From NCBI GenBank assembly GCA_947474005.1, contig CANJHI010000030.1:1-38045 (forward strand): DNA of 38,045 bases. Reading direction: 5' to 3'. The notes beneath the pieces were generated by a model, which had not been told where the DNA came from, did no database searches, and was given only the letters and a program-made list of their open reading frames with translations. How positions within the stretch are numbered: the first letter of the stretch is position 1; each line of letters opens with the position of its first letter. This document shows positions 16,829 through 26,067 of the stretch, piece by piece. The position numbers and the translations under genes were made by a program. This DNA is from Alphaproteobacteria bacterium (GTDB lineage: Bacteria > Pseudomonadota > Alphaproteobacteria > Reyranellales > Reyranellaceae).

Positions 16829-18235
16829 ATGTCGCTCATCACTCCCGTTATCCTGGTCGGAGGCTCCGGCAAGCGACTGTGGCCGCTGTCGCGCGAGAGC
16901 ATGCCCAAGCAGTTCGTGCCGCTGCTGGGCAAGCAGTCGACCTTCCAGCAGACGCTGCTGCGCGTCGCCGACCGCACCCTGTTCGGCAAGCCTGTGATCG
17001 CGACCAACGACGCCTATCGCTTCATGTGCGAAGGCCAGGCCAAGGATATCGGCATCGAGATCGACATCCTGGTCGAGCCGTCGCGCCGCGACTCAGGACC
17101 CGCCATGGCCGCCGCCGCTGCCTACACGCGCGGGCTCGGCGCCAAGGCCGTGCTGGCGCTGGCGTCGGACCATCTGGTGATCGGCGCCGAGGAATTTCTT
17201 GCCGGCTGCCGCGAAGGCCTCGCCGCCGTCGAGAAAGGCGGCATCGTCACCTTCGGCATCCCGCCGACGGAACCCAAGACCGACTACGGCTACATCCGTC
17301 CCGGCAGCGAGCGTATCGGGCCAGTGATGAAGGTCGCCGCCTTCGTGGAAAAACCCGACGCCCAGACTGCCCTGCGCTACATCGAAGAGGGGTTGCTGTG
17401 GAACAGCGGCAATTTCCTGTTCCCGCCCGCGCTGCTGCTGTCGGAAATGGCCCGCTTCGAGCCCGCGATGGCAGCCGCTGCCGAGGAAGCCGTCGCCAAG
17501 GCCAAGAAGGTCGGCGCGACCGTGTTCCTCGATGCTGAGGCTTTCGCCAAGGCGCCGGCCAAGTCGATCGACTACGCGGTCATGGAGCGCACCGACAAAT
17601 GCTGGGTCGTGCCCGCTCGCTTCCGCTGGTCCGACCTCGGCACCTGGGATGCCCTGCTCGACGTCGGCCAGGCCGATAGTGAGGGCAACGTCACCGAAGG
17701 ACCGGTAGAGATCGATCATGTGCGCAATTCGTACATCCGCTCCGACGGCCCCCTGACCGCCGTGATCGGGGTCGAAGACGTGGTCGTCGTGTCGATGAAC
17801 GACGCCGTGCTGGTCGGCCATCGCGACAATCTTCCACGGCTGAAGGACGTCGTGCAGCGCATGTCGGACGGCAAGCACCGGGCAGCGACCGAACACGCGC
17901 TGATGCACCGCCCGTGGGGCAGCTACCAGGATATCGACCGCGGCGAACGGTTCCGCGCCAAGCGCCTGACCGTCAATCCCAACGGCAAACTCAGCCTGCA
18001 GAGCCACAAGCGGCGGGCCGAGCACTGGGTCGTCGTCAAGGGCGTCGCCGAAGTGACGCTCGACGGCAAGATCATGACCCTGCACGAGAACGAGTCGATC
18101 TATATCCCGATGGGCGGCATCCACCGCCTTGCCAACCCTGGGACCGAGCCGCTCGAAGTCGTCGAAGTGCAGACCGGCGACTACCTCGAGGAAGACGACA
18201 TCATCCGCTACGAAGACATCTACGCCCGCGTATGA
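16829..18235 (+). CDS. manC: Mannose-1-phosphate guanylyltransferase / mannose-6-phosphate isomerase (bifunctional)
   Basis: The 468 residues equal the usual length of bifunctional ManC/AlgA/XanB enzymes. The N-terminal nucleotidyltransferase has VGGSGKRLWPLSRESMPKQF (about 9-28), FVEKPD, and WNSGNFLF. The C-terminal cupin-type isomerase domain begins at RPWGSYQDID and contains HKRRAEHWVVVKGVAEVTLD and a final QTGDYLEEDDIIRYEDIY. It makes GDP-mannose in the cytoplasm from fructose-6-phosphate-derived mannose phosphate. That is the donor expected for the mannan-synthase-like GT2 enzymes encoded convergently downstream. No strong ribosome-binding site precedes the ATG. The stop overlaps the next start by ATGA. 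Confidence 0.93.
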   Translation: MSLITPVILVGGSGKRLWPLSRESMPKQFVPLLGKQSTFQQTLLRVADRTLFGKPVIATNDAYRFMCEGQAKDIGIEIDILVEPSRRDSGPAMAAAAAYTRGLGAKAVLALASDHLVIGAEEFLAGCREGLAAVEKGGIVTFGIPPTEPKTDYGYIRPGSERIGPVMKVAAFVEKPDAQTALRYIEEGLLWNSGNFLFPPALLLSEMARFEPAMAAAAEEAVAKAKKVGATVFLDAEAFAKAPAKSIDYAVMERTDKCWVVPARFRWSDLGTWDALLDVGQADSEGNVTEGPVEIDHVRNSYIRSDGPLTAVIGVEDVVVVSMNDAVLVGHRDNLPRLKDVVQRMSDGKHRAATEHALMHRPWGSYQDIDRGERFRAKRLTVNPNGKLSLQSHKRRAEHWVVVKGVAEVTLDGKIMTLHENESIYIPMGGIHRLANPGTEPLEVVEVQTGDYLEEDDIIRYEDIYARV

Positions 18236-19200
18236 CGATGCGGTTCGGCGCCCACCACGAATGGGGCAAGCTGCGCGAAGTCGTGATCGGGATTTCACCG
18301 GCTGAGGATTTCGTCGTCTTCTACGAGGACTCACAACGCTGGCTTGTCCCACCGGGCGATGCCTTTAGCCGCCAGTATGCCGGACGGCGCCTGATCGACA
18401 TTGACGCCGAGTGGGCCAAGCGTATCGAACGCCAAGTCGACGCACTGGCCGAACTGGTCGCGCGCGAGGGCGTAACGGTCCATCGCCCCGAGCGCCTCGA
18501 GGGCTGCGAGCGCACCTTCCTGGCGCCCAACGGCGAGGGTGCCCAGCTCTTCGCGCGCGATGGCATGATCGTGGTCGGCCGCCACGTCATCGACGCATCG
18601 CTCCGCCTGAAGTGCCGCCAGCGTGAACGCTTTGGACTGCGCCCAATCATTCAGAAGACAGTGCAGACCTCCGATGCGCGGTGGTCGAGCGTACCGCTGG
18701 GCTCTCCCACCTGCGTCGACGGGCCATTTCTCGAAGGCGGCGACACATTGCTGAACGGCTACGAGATCTATGTCGGCATGTCGGGCTGCGCTTCTGACAT
18801 GGCCGGCATCGACTGGCTGCAGGCCCTGCTCGGCGAAGCCTATCGCGTGATCCCGGTCGCCCTGCGGTCGAACGTCCTGCACCTCGATTGTGCATTGGGT
18901 CTGATCAAGCCCGGCCTGCTGGTGTGGTGTCCGGAAAAGCTGATCGACGGCCTGCCGACCTCGCTGCGGACCTGGGACGCCGTTGCTGTATCCAAGGAAG
19001 AAGCCAACAAGCTCGCGACCAACGGCCTGATCCTCGAGGAAGGCCGCATGATCGTCGACGCCGACAACCAGCGCGTCATCGAGGAACTACGCAAGCGCAA
19101 GGTCGATGTGATCCCCCTGCCGTTCGATGGCCCGATTTCGACCGGGGGTGGCCTGCGCTGCGCCCACCATCCCCTGCTGCGCGAAAGCGTTCTGGTCTAG
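18232..19200 (+). CDS. Amidinotransferase-family protein (guanidino-group-modifying enzyme)
   Basis: This 322-residue protein belongs to the arginine:glycine amidinotransferase/arginine deiminase superfamily. Putative catalytic residues are C310 in STGGGLRCAHHPL, H217 in NVLHLDCALG and D171 in FLEGGD. Their spacing is close to that of AGAT. The length is nearer to StrB-type inosamine-phosphate amidinotransferases than to the shorter dimethylarginine hydrolases. The likely reaction is transfer of an amidino group from arginine to an amine; hydrolysis of a guanidino compound is the alternative. Its ATG overlaps the manC stop (ATGA), so the two are co-translated, hinting at a glycan- or lipid-linked acceptor. 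The stop overlaps the stop of the opposing GT2 gene through a shared CTAG. Confidence 0.78.
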   Translation: MTMRFGAHHEWGKLREVVIGISPAEDFVVFYEDSQRWLVPPGDAFSRQYAGRRLIDIDAEWAKRIERQVDALAELVAREGVTVHRPERLEGCERTFLAPNGEGAQLFARDGMIVVGRHVIDASLRLKCRQRERFGLRPIIQKTVQTSDARWSSVPLGSPTCVDGPFLEGGDTLLNGYEIYVGMSGCASDMAGIDWLQALLGEAYRVIPVALRSNVLHLDCALGLIKPGLLVWCPEKLIDGLPTSLRTWDAVAVSKEEANKLATNGLILEEGRMIVDADNQRVIEELRKRKVDVIPLPFDGPISTGGGLRCAHHPLLRESVLV

Positions 19201-20495
19201 GCGCCCTTCTTGGGCGTGCGATCGAACACGACCGGCTTGGGCTTGCTGAAAGCCTTCCTGATGTGCACGCCCAACGACCGGACGACTGTCGCGACCTGAC
19301 CGCCGGCAAAACGCAGCAGCACGAAGCCGAACGCCACCGGCGGGATCTCGCCGCCCCGGATGAAATTGTGACCTGCCCGCAGGAAGGTCGTTGCACAGAT
19401 CAGCACCCAGACGACGGTGATGACGAACAACATCAACATCAACGGGATGAGCTTCGGCGCCAGCAACACCGCCAGCAGGCCGGACACGACGCCGACCAGC
19501 AGCACCGGCTGATTGAGCGCCATGCAGAGGTGCAGGAGGGCCGCCAGCTTGGCCGACGGCGTGATGTCGCGGCTTTTCAGAATCTCGGGGACCATCCGAA
19601 ACGAGACGTGACGGAAGCCGTCCTGCCAGCGCTGCTGCTGGCGCAGCCAGGTCTTGGTGTCAGCCGGCAATTCACCCGGCACACCGACGCTGGTCAGGAA
19701 CAGCGCGCGCCAGCCCTTCACCCAACCGCGATAGGTGAGGTCAAGATCCTCGGTGACGGTATCGCCCTTCCAGCCGCCGCCGGCGTCGATGGCCGCGCGC
19801 TGCCAGATGCCGCAGGTCCCGTTGAAGGGCAGCGGATGTCCCGCCCAGCAGCGCGTCGCCTGCTCGATGCCGAGATGGGCGTCGAGCGTCACCATCTGCA
19901 TCTCGGTGAGCGCGTTCTCGTACGGATTGAGGAAGTCGAAGCGGGCCTGCACGAAGGCAGTGTGCGGTTCGGCAAAAAACGGCCGCATGCAGACCCGCAG
20001 GAAGTCGGTCGGCGGCACGTAGTCGACATCGAAGATCGCGAAAAAATTGTGCGGCGTCTTCTGCATCGCCTCGTGCAGTGCCCCGCCCTTGTAGCCGCTG
20101 CGGTCGGTGCGCTGCAGCGCCACCACATCGAAGCCCTTGGCCCTGAGCTCGGCCGCCACCGCGCGGACCATGTCGGCCGTCTTGTCGGTGCTGTCGTCGA
20201 GAAGCTGGATGTGCAGCTTGTCCCGCGGCCAGTCGAGCGCGGCCGCCGACTCGGCGCCTCGGCGGACCACGCTGCCTTCGTTGAAGGACGGAATCTGGAC
20301 GACGACATGCGGCAGATCCGCGTCGGCCGGCAGCGGCGTCGACAGCAGCATCTCCTCGCGGCTCAGGCCAGCATCCTTCAGCCGATGGTGCAGGATCACC
20401 ATGTAGAGCAGGCTGCCGATGAAGGCGCCCAGCAGGACGCAGCAGACCGCGAAGACGGTGGCGAAGAAAAGAGCCAAGATGGCAAGGATAGCCAT
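19197..20495 (-). CDS. Processive GT2 glycosyltransferase, cellulose/mannan-synthase-like (second copy)
   Basis: The 432-residue membrane enzyme has one N-terminal helix, a cytoplasmic GT-A domain and about four C-terminal helices. All catalytic signatures of processive GT2 synthases are present: D100 in LLDDSTD, DVD at 156-158, TED at 248-250 and QQQRW at 286-290. There is no PilZ domain, so direct c-di-GMP control is not expected. Compact size and motif set resemble CslA-type (gluco)mannan synthases, and the convergent manC gene would supply GDP-mannose. The C-terminus ends FDRTPKKG, a tail also seen in the sister gene 20 bp upstream. This is the last gene of the ten-gene operon. Confidence 0.88.
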   Translation of the reverse strand: MAILAILALFFATVFAVCCVLLGAFIGSLLYMVILHHRLKDAGLSREEMLLSTPLPADADLPHVVVQIPSFNEGSVVRRGAESAAALDWPRDKLHIQLLDDSTDKTADMVRAVAAELRAKGFDVVALQRTDRSGYKGGALHEAMQKTPHNFFAIFDVDYVPPTDFLRVCMRPFFAEPHTAFVQARFDFLNPYENALTEMQMVTLDAHLGIEQATRCWAGHPLPFNGTCGIWQRAAIDAGGGWKGDTVTEDLDLTYRGWVKGWRALFLTSVGVPGELPADTKTWLRQQQRWQDGFRHVSFRMVPEILKSRDITPSAKLAALLHLCMALNQPVLLVGVVSGLLAVLLAPKLIPLMLMLFVITVVWVLICATTFLRAGHNFIRGGEIPPVAFGFVLLRFAGGQVATVVRSLGVHIRKAFSKPKPVVFDRTPKKGA

Positions 20496-20515
20496 GGGTC
20501 GCTGAGCTGCCTGTC

Positions 20516-21760
20516 TTATGTACCGGTCTTGGGGGTGCGATTGAACTCGGTCTTCTTGCCGAAGCCCGCACCGACGATGGATGCCGCGTTGGCCACTGCG
20601 AGATAGACGATCAGGGCCGGCACGCTGGCCGCCGTGACCAGATAGCGCGCCAGGTCGCCGCGCTGCAGTCGCCGATAGGCGCCCCAGGTCATGCCGACCA
20701 GCACCACCAGCATCGTGACCAGCCAGAGCCAGAGGCCGAACCGGAAGATGCCGAGAAGCCGGCCATGGCCCACGATCGACAGGACCAGGGCCACCACGCC
20801 CACGACCAGGAGGGGAAAGATGAGCTGTTGGCCGAGCGCCACGGTCGTCGTGAGCTTGGCTTCAGTCGACCAGGCCGAATTCCAGATCGGCCCCAGAAGC
20901 TTGCGCGCAACCTGGACGAAGCCCTTCGACCAGCGGTTCTGCTGAGCCCCGAAGTCGCCGATCTTCTGCGGCAACTCGCCGACCACATGCGGTTCCATGA
21001 GGAACACACCGGTCCAGCCCTTCAGGTAGGTTCGCAGCACCAGGTCGAGGTCCTCCGACAGCGTGTCGTGCGACCAGCCGCCGGCCTCCTCGATGGCGGC
21101 ACGCCGCCAGATGCCACCGGTTCCATTGAACTGGAACGGCACGCCACGCCGCGCGCGGACGTCCTGCTCGACGGCGAAATGGGCGTCCTGCATGAGCCGC
21201 TGAGCGCGCGTCAGCCAATTGCTCTCGCCGTTGCCCCATTCGATACGGGTCTGCACGAACGCAGCGCGCGGATTGGCCAGCATTGAGGCCATCGCCTGCC
21301 GCAGCCAGCCGGGCGGCGGCACGAAATCGGCATCGAACACCGCGACATAGGGGGCATCGCAGAGCGCCATGCCGGCAGCCAGGGCACCGGCCTTGAAGCC
21401 GCTGCGATCGTCGCGCCGGACATGCACGACGTCCAAGCCGGCGCGACGAAGCCGCGCGACGGCATGAATGGCGATATCGGTCGTGATGTCGGTGCTGTCG
21501 TCGAGGAGCTGGATCGTCAGGCGATCGGCCGGCCAGTCGAGGGCTGCCGCCGCTGTCAGGGCCCGCTCGACGACGAGCGGCTCGTTGTAGACCGGGAGCT
21601 GGACCAGGACCCGAGGCAGTTCGGCGGCATGCGGCGGTGCGCTCTCCGGCACGGACGAAAGCTCGACCAGCCAGTAGAGCAGATAGAGAAAATAGGCCGC
21701 GATGGCGAACTGCGCGGCCAGACAGAGCAGGACGACGGTGTCGAGTGCCAGGAGCAGCAC
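20516..21760 (-). CDS. Processive GT2 glycosyltransferase, cellulose/mannan-synthase-like (first copy)
   Basis: This 414-residue protein is a paralogue of the following gene with the same layout: an N-terminal helix, GT-A domain, and several C-terminal helices. Motifs are DDSTD from residue 87, DAD at 143-145, SED at 235-237 and QQNRW at 273-277. The C-terminal tail FNRTPKTG parallels the FDRTPKKG of its neighbour. The catalytic-base motif is SED rather than TED, and the QxxRW surroundings differ, so the two enzymes may add different sugars or work as a pair on a mixed backbone. It starts 13 bp after the DevA-like ATPase stop. Confidence 0.87.
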   Translation of the reverse strand: MLLLALDTVVLLCLAAQFAIAAYFLYLLYWLVELSSVPESAPPHAAELPRVLVQLPVYNEPLVVERALTAAAALDWPADRLTIQLLDDSTDITTDIAIHAVARLRRAGLDVVHVRRDDRSGFKAGALAAGMALCDAPYVAVFDADFVPPPGWLRQAMASMLANPRAAFVQTRIEWGNGESNWLTRAQRLMQDAHFAVEQDVRARRGVPFQFNGTGGIWRRAAIEEAGGWSHDTLSEDLDLVLRTYLKGWTGVFLMEPHVVGELPQKIGDFGAQQNRWSKGFVQVARKLLGPIWNSAWSTEAKLTTTVALGQQLIFPLLVVGVVALVLSIVGHGRLLGIFRFGLWLWLVTMLVVLVGMTWGAYRRLQRGDLARYLVTAASVPALIVYLAVANAASIVGAGFGKKTEFNRTPKTGT

Positions 21761-21773
21761 GCTGCCCTACTGC

Positions 21774-22502
21774 TCAGTGGTAGTGGATGGGCACGTCGAA
21801 GCAGCGACCATCCTCAATGTGCAGACGACGAGATGCCACGTCGAAGATGCGCTCGTCATGCGTCGACAACACCACGGCGCACTTGGCGCGCATGGCGAGA
21901 TCCTTGAGCTGGTCGACGACCAGCCGGCCGGCCACCCGATCGAGCGCCGAGGTCGGCTCGTCGGCAATTATGAGATCCGGCAGCCCGATCATGACGCGGG
22001 CGATGGCGACACGCTGCTGCTGGCCGCCCGACAGCTCGTCAGGCCAGGAATCGGCCTTGTCGGCCAGCCCCAGCATGCCGAGCAGATGACGCGCCCGCGG
22101 CTCGTCCCACGCGACATCCGACAGCGGCGTGGTCGAGACGCCGGCGATGACGTTCTGCAGTGCCGTCAGCGACGACAGGAGATTGCGCTTCTGGAACAGG
22201 AACCGGACGCGATTGCGCAGGACGTCGAGCTCGGAGCCGTTCACTCCGACGAGGTCGGTGCCCAGCAGGCGGAGCTTGCCCTCCGATGGCTTGCGCATCG
22301 TGCCAAGGATCGTAAGAAGGGTCGTCTTGCCCGAACCCGAAGGACCGGTGACGATCACGAGTTCGCCTTCCCGGACCTGCATGTTGATGTCGAACAGCAC
22401 GTCGACGCGCTGCGGCCCCTCGCCGTAGTGATGGTGGACGTCCACCGCCTCGATGACGGGCGGCCCGAAACCATGGGGATTGCTGGGGGGATTACCGGTC
22501 AT
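21774..22502 (-). CDS. ABC exporter ATP-binding protein (DevA/MacB/LolD group)
   Basis: The 242-residue ATPase has Walker [12 protein letters not shown], the signature [14 protein letters not shown], Walker [13 protein letters not shown] and the H-loop STHDER. The close spacing and the [18 protein letters not shown] segment are typical of the MacB/LolD/DevA group, which powers mechanotransmission-type exporters. The ATG at 22502 (MTGNPPSNP) is preferred; the frame remains open to 22538 inside the permease gene. It lies 2 bp after the DevC-like permease stop and drives that permease with the HlyD-like adaptor. Confidence 0.9.
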   Translation of the reverse strand: MTGNPPSNPHGFGPPVIEAVDVHHHYGEGPQRVDVLFDINMQVREGELVIVTGPSGSGKTTLLTILGTMRKPSEGKLRLLGTDLVGVNGSELDVLRNRVRFLFQKRNLLSSLTALQNVIAGVSTTPLSDVAWDEPRARHLLGMLGLADKADSWPDELSGGQQQRVAIARVMIGLPDLIIADEPTSALDRVAGRLVVDQLKDLAMRAKCAVVLSTHDERIFDVASRRLHIEDGRCFDVPIHYH

Positions 22503-22504
22503 GG

Positions 22505-23767
22505 TCACTCGAACAGCATGATCGGGTCGACCTTCCACAGTCGCCGGATCGCAAACAGGCTCGACACCACCGTCATGACCACGCAGGCCGCGAGCGCCAC
22601 CACCATCTCACGCAATCCCATCGACATGCCGAGATGCATGGCGGCTTCGGTGGCGCCGTAGACGAAGCGCCCGAGCGTAAACGCCACCAGGAAGGCCGGC
22701 GTGATGATGGCGGCGCCAATCTGGCCGATCATGAAGAGAAAGAACCACCAGTCGTAGCCCAGGCTCTTCAGGATGGCATACTCCGGCAGGTAGAACCGGA
22801 TGATCTGGTACTGGGCGTAGTAGATGAACACCATGCCGATCATCACGCCCATCACGAAACCAAGGTCCGTGATGTAGCCGACCGGGGTTTCACGCGACCA
22901 GTAGCTCTTCTCGCGCGCCTCCAGTTCGGCGATGGTGATGACTTCGCCACGGCCGGCCAGCTCGCGATTGAGGTCCTGGCGCACCGCGATCGGATCGGAT
23001 CCCGGGGCGAGCCGGATGGCGATGAAGGCAGGGCGATCGGACCACCAGGCACCGAAAACCTCGGACATGGTCCCCTCAGACATCATGACGGCCCCGTCGT
23101 TCAGCACATTGGGGCCGACGGCGAAGGTTCCGACGACGAAGAGCTGGCGCAGCAACCCGCGATTGTCGGGCGGCCCGAGCACCGGCACTTCCTTGTTCTC
23201 CCCGATCTCGCCGAGATCACCGAAGTAGGGCCGCGATTCGCGATCGTACAGAAGCCGGCGCGCTTCGCGCAGCTTGTAGAGGTTTTCGCGCAGACCCGGC
23301 ACGTCGATCGCCGGCCGTTCCACGTCGATGGCATACCAGGCGATGCGCCGCGACCCCGACATGCCAGGATGGGTTATCGACATGACGCCGAACCAGAGCG
23401 GCATCGTGCCGGAGACCGACGGGTTGGCCGACACGATGTCGGTCATCGCCACGGGAACCTCGGCGTGGAGCTGCAGCGACTTGAAGCCGTACGGCACCAG
23501 GACAAGATCGGCAGCCACGGTGCGATGGAGCCGGATCGCCGAATCGTAGACCGCGCGCTCGATGCCGAGCTGGGCGAAGATCACCAGCAGGCTGGCGGTG
23601 ACGCCGGCCAGCGACAACAAGGTACTGGTGCGCTGACGCTTGAGCTGTTGGGCGCCGAGCGGCATCGACGTCGCCGTCTTGGCCGCCGCGCGCAGGCGCG
23701 CGAACGAGAAATCCGGCCGCCAGCGACGCCGTTTCGGTGACGGAAGGGCTGGTAGGACCAGTGCCAT
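22505..23767 (-). CDS. ABC exporter permease (DevC family)
   Basis: The 420-residue protein has one membrane helix near residue 55-72, a periplasmic domain of about 200 residues, and three C-terminal helices, the MacB/DevC topology. The LGAQQLKRQRTSTLLSLAGV region and IERAVYDSAIRLHRTVAADLVL match my memory of cyanobacterial DevC, which exports heterocyst glycolipid with DevA and DevB. Here the likely cargo is a glycolipid or lipid-linked glycan. The gene starts 6 bp after the adaptor gene. An Arg-rich N-terminal extension (about 40 residues) precedes the conserved part. Confidence 0.85.
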   Translation of the reverse strand: MALVLPALPSPKRRRWRPDFSFARLRAAAKTATSMPLGAQQLKRQRTSTLLSLAGVTASLLVIFAQLGIERAVYDSAIRLHRTVAADLVLVPYGFKSLQLHAEVPVAMTDIVSANPSVSGTMPLWFGVMSITHPGMSGSRRIAWYAIDVERPAIDVPGLRENLYKLREARRLLYDRESRPYFGDLGEIGENKEVPVLGPPDNRGLLRQLFVVGTFAVGPNVLNDGAVMMSEGTMSEVFGAWWSDRPAFIAIRLAPGSDPIAVRQDLNRELAGRGEVITIAELEAREKSYWSRETPVGYITDLGFVMGVMIGMVFIYYAQYQIIRFYLPEYAILKSLGYDWWFFLFMIGQIGAAIITPAFLVAFTLGRFVYGATEAAMHLGMSMGLREMVVALAACVVMTVVSSLFAIRRLWKVDPIMLFE

Positions 23768-23773
23768 CTCAGC

Positions 23774-24772
23774 TCAGGGGAAGGTAACGCGCGTCTCTCG
23801 CCCCAGCACCCGCGGCATGCTGGACGGGTCGTCGAGCTCGATCTCGACCTGGACCACGCGGCCGTCGGTCGACGAGCCGCCGTCCGGCTCGACGCGCTGC
23901 ATGCGCTTCACTGTCGGCGCCACGCGGGAGATCGTTCCCTTGTAGACGGTCGTACTGCCGCGGAACGTGACCTCGACCTTGCCGCCCGGAACGACGCGGC
24001 CGACGTGCAATTCGTCGACATCAGCAAGAATCCGCAACTGCCCCAGGTCGACGATCTTGGCGATGCCACTGGCGGATACCCGCTCGCCCTGACGCGAATA
24101 GATCTGCACCACCACCCCGTCGAGAGGCGAGCGGACCAGTGCCTGCTCACGCGTGGTCCGAGCGTTGTCGAGCTTGGACTTGATGATGCTGATTTCCGTC
24201 TCGATCTGCCCGAGGTCCGACTCCAGCGTCTCCTTCTGGACCCGAAGCTTGGCCTGTTCGCGCTCGAGGTTCTGCTGGGAGATGTTCAGTTCGAGCTGCT
24301 TCTGGTCCGGCGGCAGGCCCGAGCGCTGCATCTGAAGCGCCTTGAGCTTGTTCGACTCGGTTTCCGATTTTACGACGACTTCCTGCATCGCGATCTCGGC
24401 CGTGCGGTAACCGCCGATCATCGCCTCCCGCTGCTGCTTGGCCTTGCTCAGCTCCGCCTCGGTCGAGCGGACGGCGACGTCGGCCTTGGGATAATTCGAC
24501 AGGACGGCAATGATGTCGTCTTTCTTGATCTTCTGGCCGTCGGTGATGCGGAGTTCAAGAAGGACCGCGCCGCCCCCCGGATCGCCGGCAATCACTACTG
24601 TTCCAGCCGGCGCATCGGTATAGCCGCGCGAAATCAGCGGCCCGAGCAGACGAGCCCCATCCTGGGCGCTGCTGGTCTGCCGTGTGGGGGTAATCCACAT
24701 CGCCAGGATGGCGGCGACGACGAGCGCTGCCACGCCCACGGCACCCCATGTGAATTTTCTTGCGTGCGCCAT
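23774..24772 (-). CDS. HlyD-family periplasmic adaptor (DevB-like)
   Basis: The 332-residue adaptor has an N-terminal membrane anchor (about 8-27), a lipoyl-like half-motif (GGGAVLLELRITDGQKIKK), and a coiled-coil hairpin from about 98 to 215 rich in Gln, Glu, Lys and Leu. The second lipoyl half (VRSPLDGVVVQIYSRQGERV) and a beta-barrel end follow. It should link the DevC-like permease to an outer-membrane component. In cyanobacteria that partner is TolC-like; here an OPX lipoprotein gene lies directly upstream instead. No ribosome-binding site is evident, and a TATAGT at 24783-24778 just upstream might be an internal -10 element. Confidence 0.87.
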   Translation of the reverse strand: MAHARKFTWGAVGVAALVVAAILAMWITPTRQTSSAQDGARLLGPLISRGYTDAPAGTVVIAGDPGGGAVLLELRITDGQKIKKDDIIAVLSNYPKADVAVRSTEAELSKAKQQREAMIGGYRTAEIAMQEVVVKSETESNKLKALQMQRSGLPPDQKQLELNISQQNLEREQAKLRVQKETLESDLGQIETEISIIKSKLDNARTTREQALVRSPLDGVVVQIYSRQGERVSASGIAKIVDLGQLRILADVDELHVGRVVPGGKVEVTFRGSTTVYKGTISRVAPTVKRMQRVEPDGGSSTDGRVVQVEIELDDPSSMPRVLGRETRVTFP

Positions 24773-24816
24773 TGCTAACTATACCAGATATCGTGTCGTG
24801 TCGCTCGACATGCTGA

Positions 24817-25983
24817 TCAGAATGCCGGGAGCGCAACCGACGACGTGCCGGTGCTCCGCACGACGCTAACAATCGAGAAAGTACGGTAAATCGATGTCAG
24901 AACCTTGTCATATTCGTACAGGGGCGCATTCGTGACGTAGATTACGTCGCGAGCCTGCATACCGAACTGCTGTGCGACAAAGATCGACACCGGCTGCATC
25001 AGGTCGAGGCGGAAAACACGCGCGCGCGCCGCCAAATTGTTCTTCAAATCGCCCATTCTGAAGACATAAACGCCGGTTTTGTTGGCGCGGATATCATTCA
25101 ACCCGCCGACCTGGCCCAGCGCCTCCAGAAGCGACAGATTGTGCTTGGTCATCTCGACGTTGCCTGACTTCATGACCGCGCCCAGCACCGTGAAAACCCG
25201 GGAATTGGGGCGGACGACGATCTCGTCGCCTTTCTGGATCGCAATATCGCCGCCGGCCAGAAGCTCCGAATATTGCGCCGTCAGGATCACATCACCGTGA
25301 CGCCGCACCACGACTTCGAGCTGCGTCTGCCCGCCCATGGCGCCGCTCGGTCCTCCACCGCCGGTGCTGGCCGGACCGCCAACCCGGTTGATGGCATCGA
25401 CGACGGATCTCACACCTTCGAGGATCGAGACGCGCCCCGGAGTCTTGACATCCCCAGAGACCATCACGGTATGGGTGCGATCGGCCACGAACTCGACGAT
25501 GACCTGCGGATCCTGGGCTTTTCCGTTCAATTGCTGGGCGATGCGGCGCTCGATCTGGCTGAGGTCGAGGCCGGCGACCTGGACGGTCCCCACGAAGGGA
25601 ATGTTGATTGTCCCCGCGTCGGTGACGCGCTGGACGCCGAAATCGGCACCCGGCTTCTGAATCGTCGGGAAAATACTGCCTTCATAGGGCTCGAAGATGC
25701 GAACCTTGATCGCATCCCCCGGCGCCACAGAAATCTTGCCGCCGGCCGACAACGCGCTCGTGACCGACGGACGGTCGATGCTCTCCGGCTGACGGTAGGC
25801 GGCAATGGTGGTCGGCGTGAGGTCGATCACGTCGAACGGCAAGGCCTCGGTAGTAGTTCCCTGGGCACCGCCCATCCACGGACCATCGCCAGGCAAGGCT
25901 GTGCACGCGGCAACACCGATACCCAAGCCGAGGACAATGGCGGTAGGTCGCGCGACAGCGCGCAGCCAGCTCCAAATTGTCAA
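24817..25983 (-). CDS. Outer-membrane polysaccharide export lipoprotein (Wza/KpsD-type OPX)
   Basis: The protein carries a lipobox (GIGVAAC) followed by a polysaccharide export domain (ISVAPGDAIKVRIFEPYEGSIF ... GTINIPFVGTVQVAGLDLSQIE) and SLBB-type repeats (VMVSGDVKTPGRVSI; VFTVLGAVMKSGNVEM). OPX proteins form the outer-membrane conduit for capsule or exopolysaccharide. The frame opens at ATG 26037, but that would put 43 residues before the lipid-modified Cys. A TTG at 25983 with GGAG upstream gives a normal 25-residue signal, so I prefer it (388 residues) with reservation. No Wzc/KpsE-type co-polymerase is in the window. Confidence 0.85.
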   Translation of the reverse strand: MTIWSWLRAVARPTAIVLGLGIGVAACTALPGDGPWMGGAQGTTTEALPFDVIDLTPTTIAAYRQPESIDRPSVTSALSAGGKISVAPGDAIKVRIFEPYEGSIFPTIQKPGADFGVQRVTDAGTINIPFVGTVQVAGLDLSQIERRIAQQLNGKAQDPQVIVEFVADRTHTVMVSGDVKTPGRVSILEGVRSVVDAINRVGGPASTGGGGPSGAMGGQTQLEVVVRRHGDVILTAQYSELLAGGDIAIQKGDEIVVRPNSRVFTVLGAVMKSGNVEMTKHNLSLLEALGQVGGLNDIRANKTGVYVFRMGDLKNNLAARARVFRLDLMQPVSIFVAQQFGMQARDVIYVTNAPLYEYDKVLTSIYRTFSIVSVVRSTGTSSVALPAF

Positions 25984-26067
25984 ATTCCGATCTCCGTCCG
26001 GAACGGTCGCACCACAATGTGTCGCGCCTCGCCCCATCCCATAATCCAGCCTCAGCTCACCTTGTAA

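Noticed and set aside
24773-24816. Full promoter before the DevB-like gene
   Set aside because: TATAGT is a fair -10 hexamer, but no -35-like sequence lies 16-19 bp upstream, and the gene sits inside a continuous operon.
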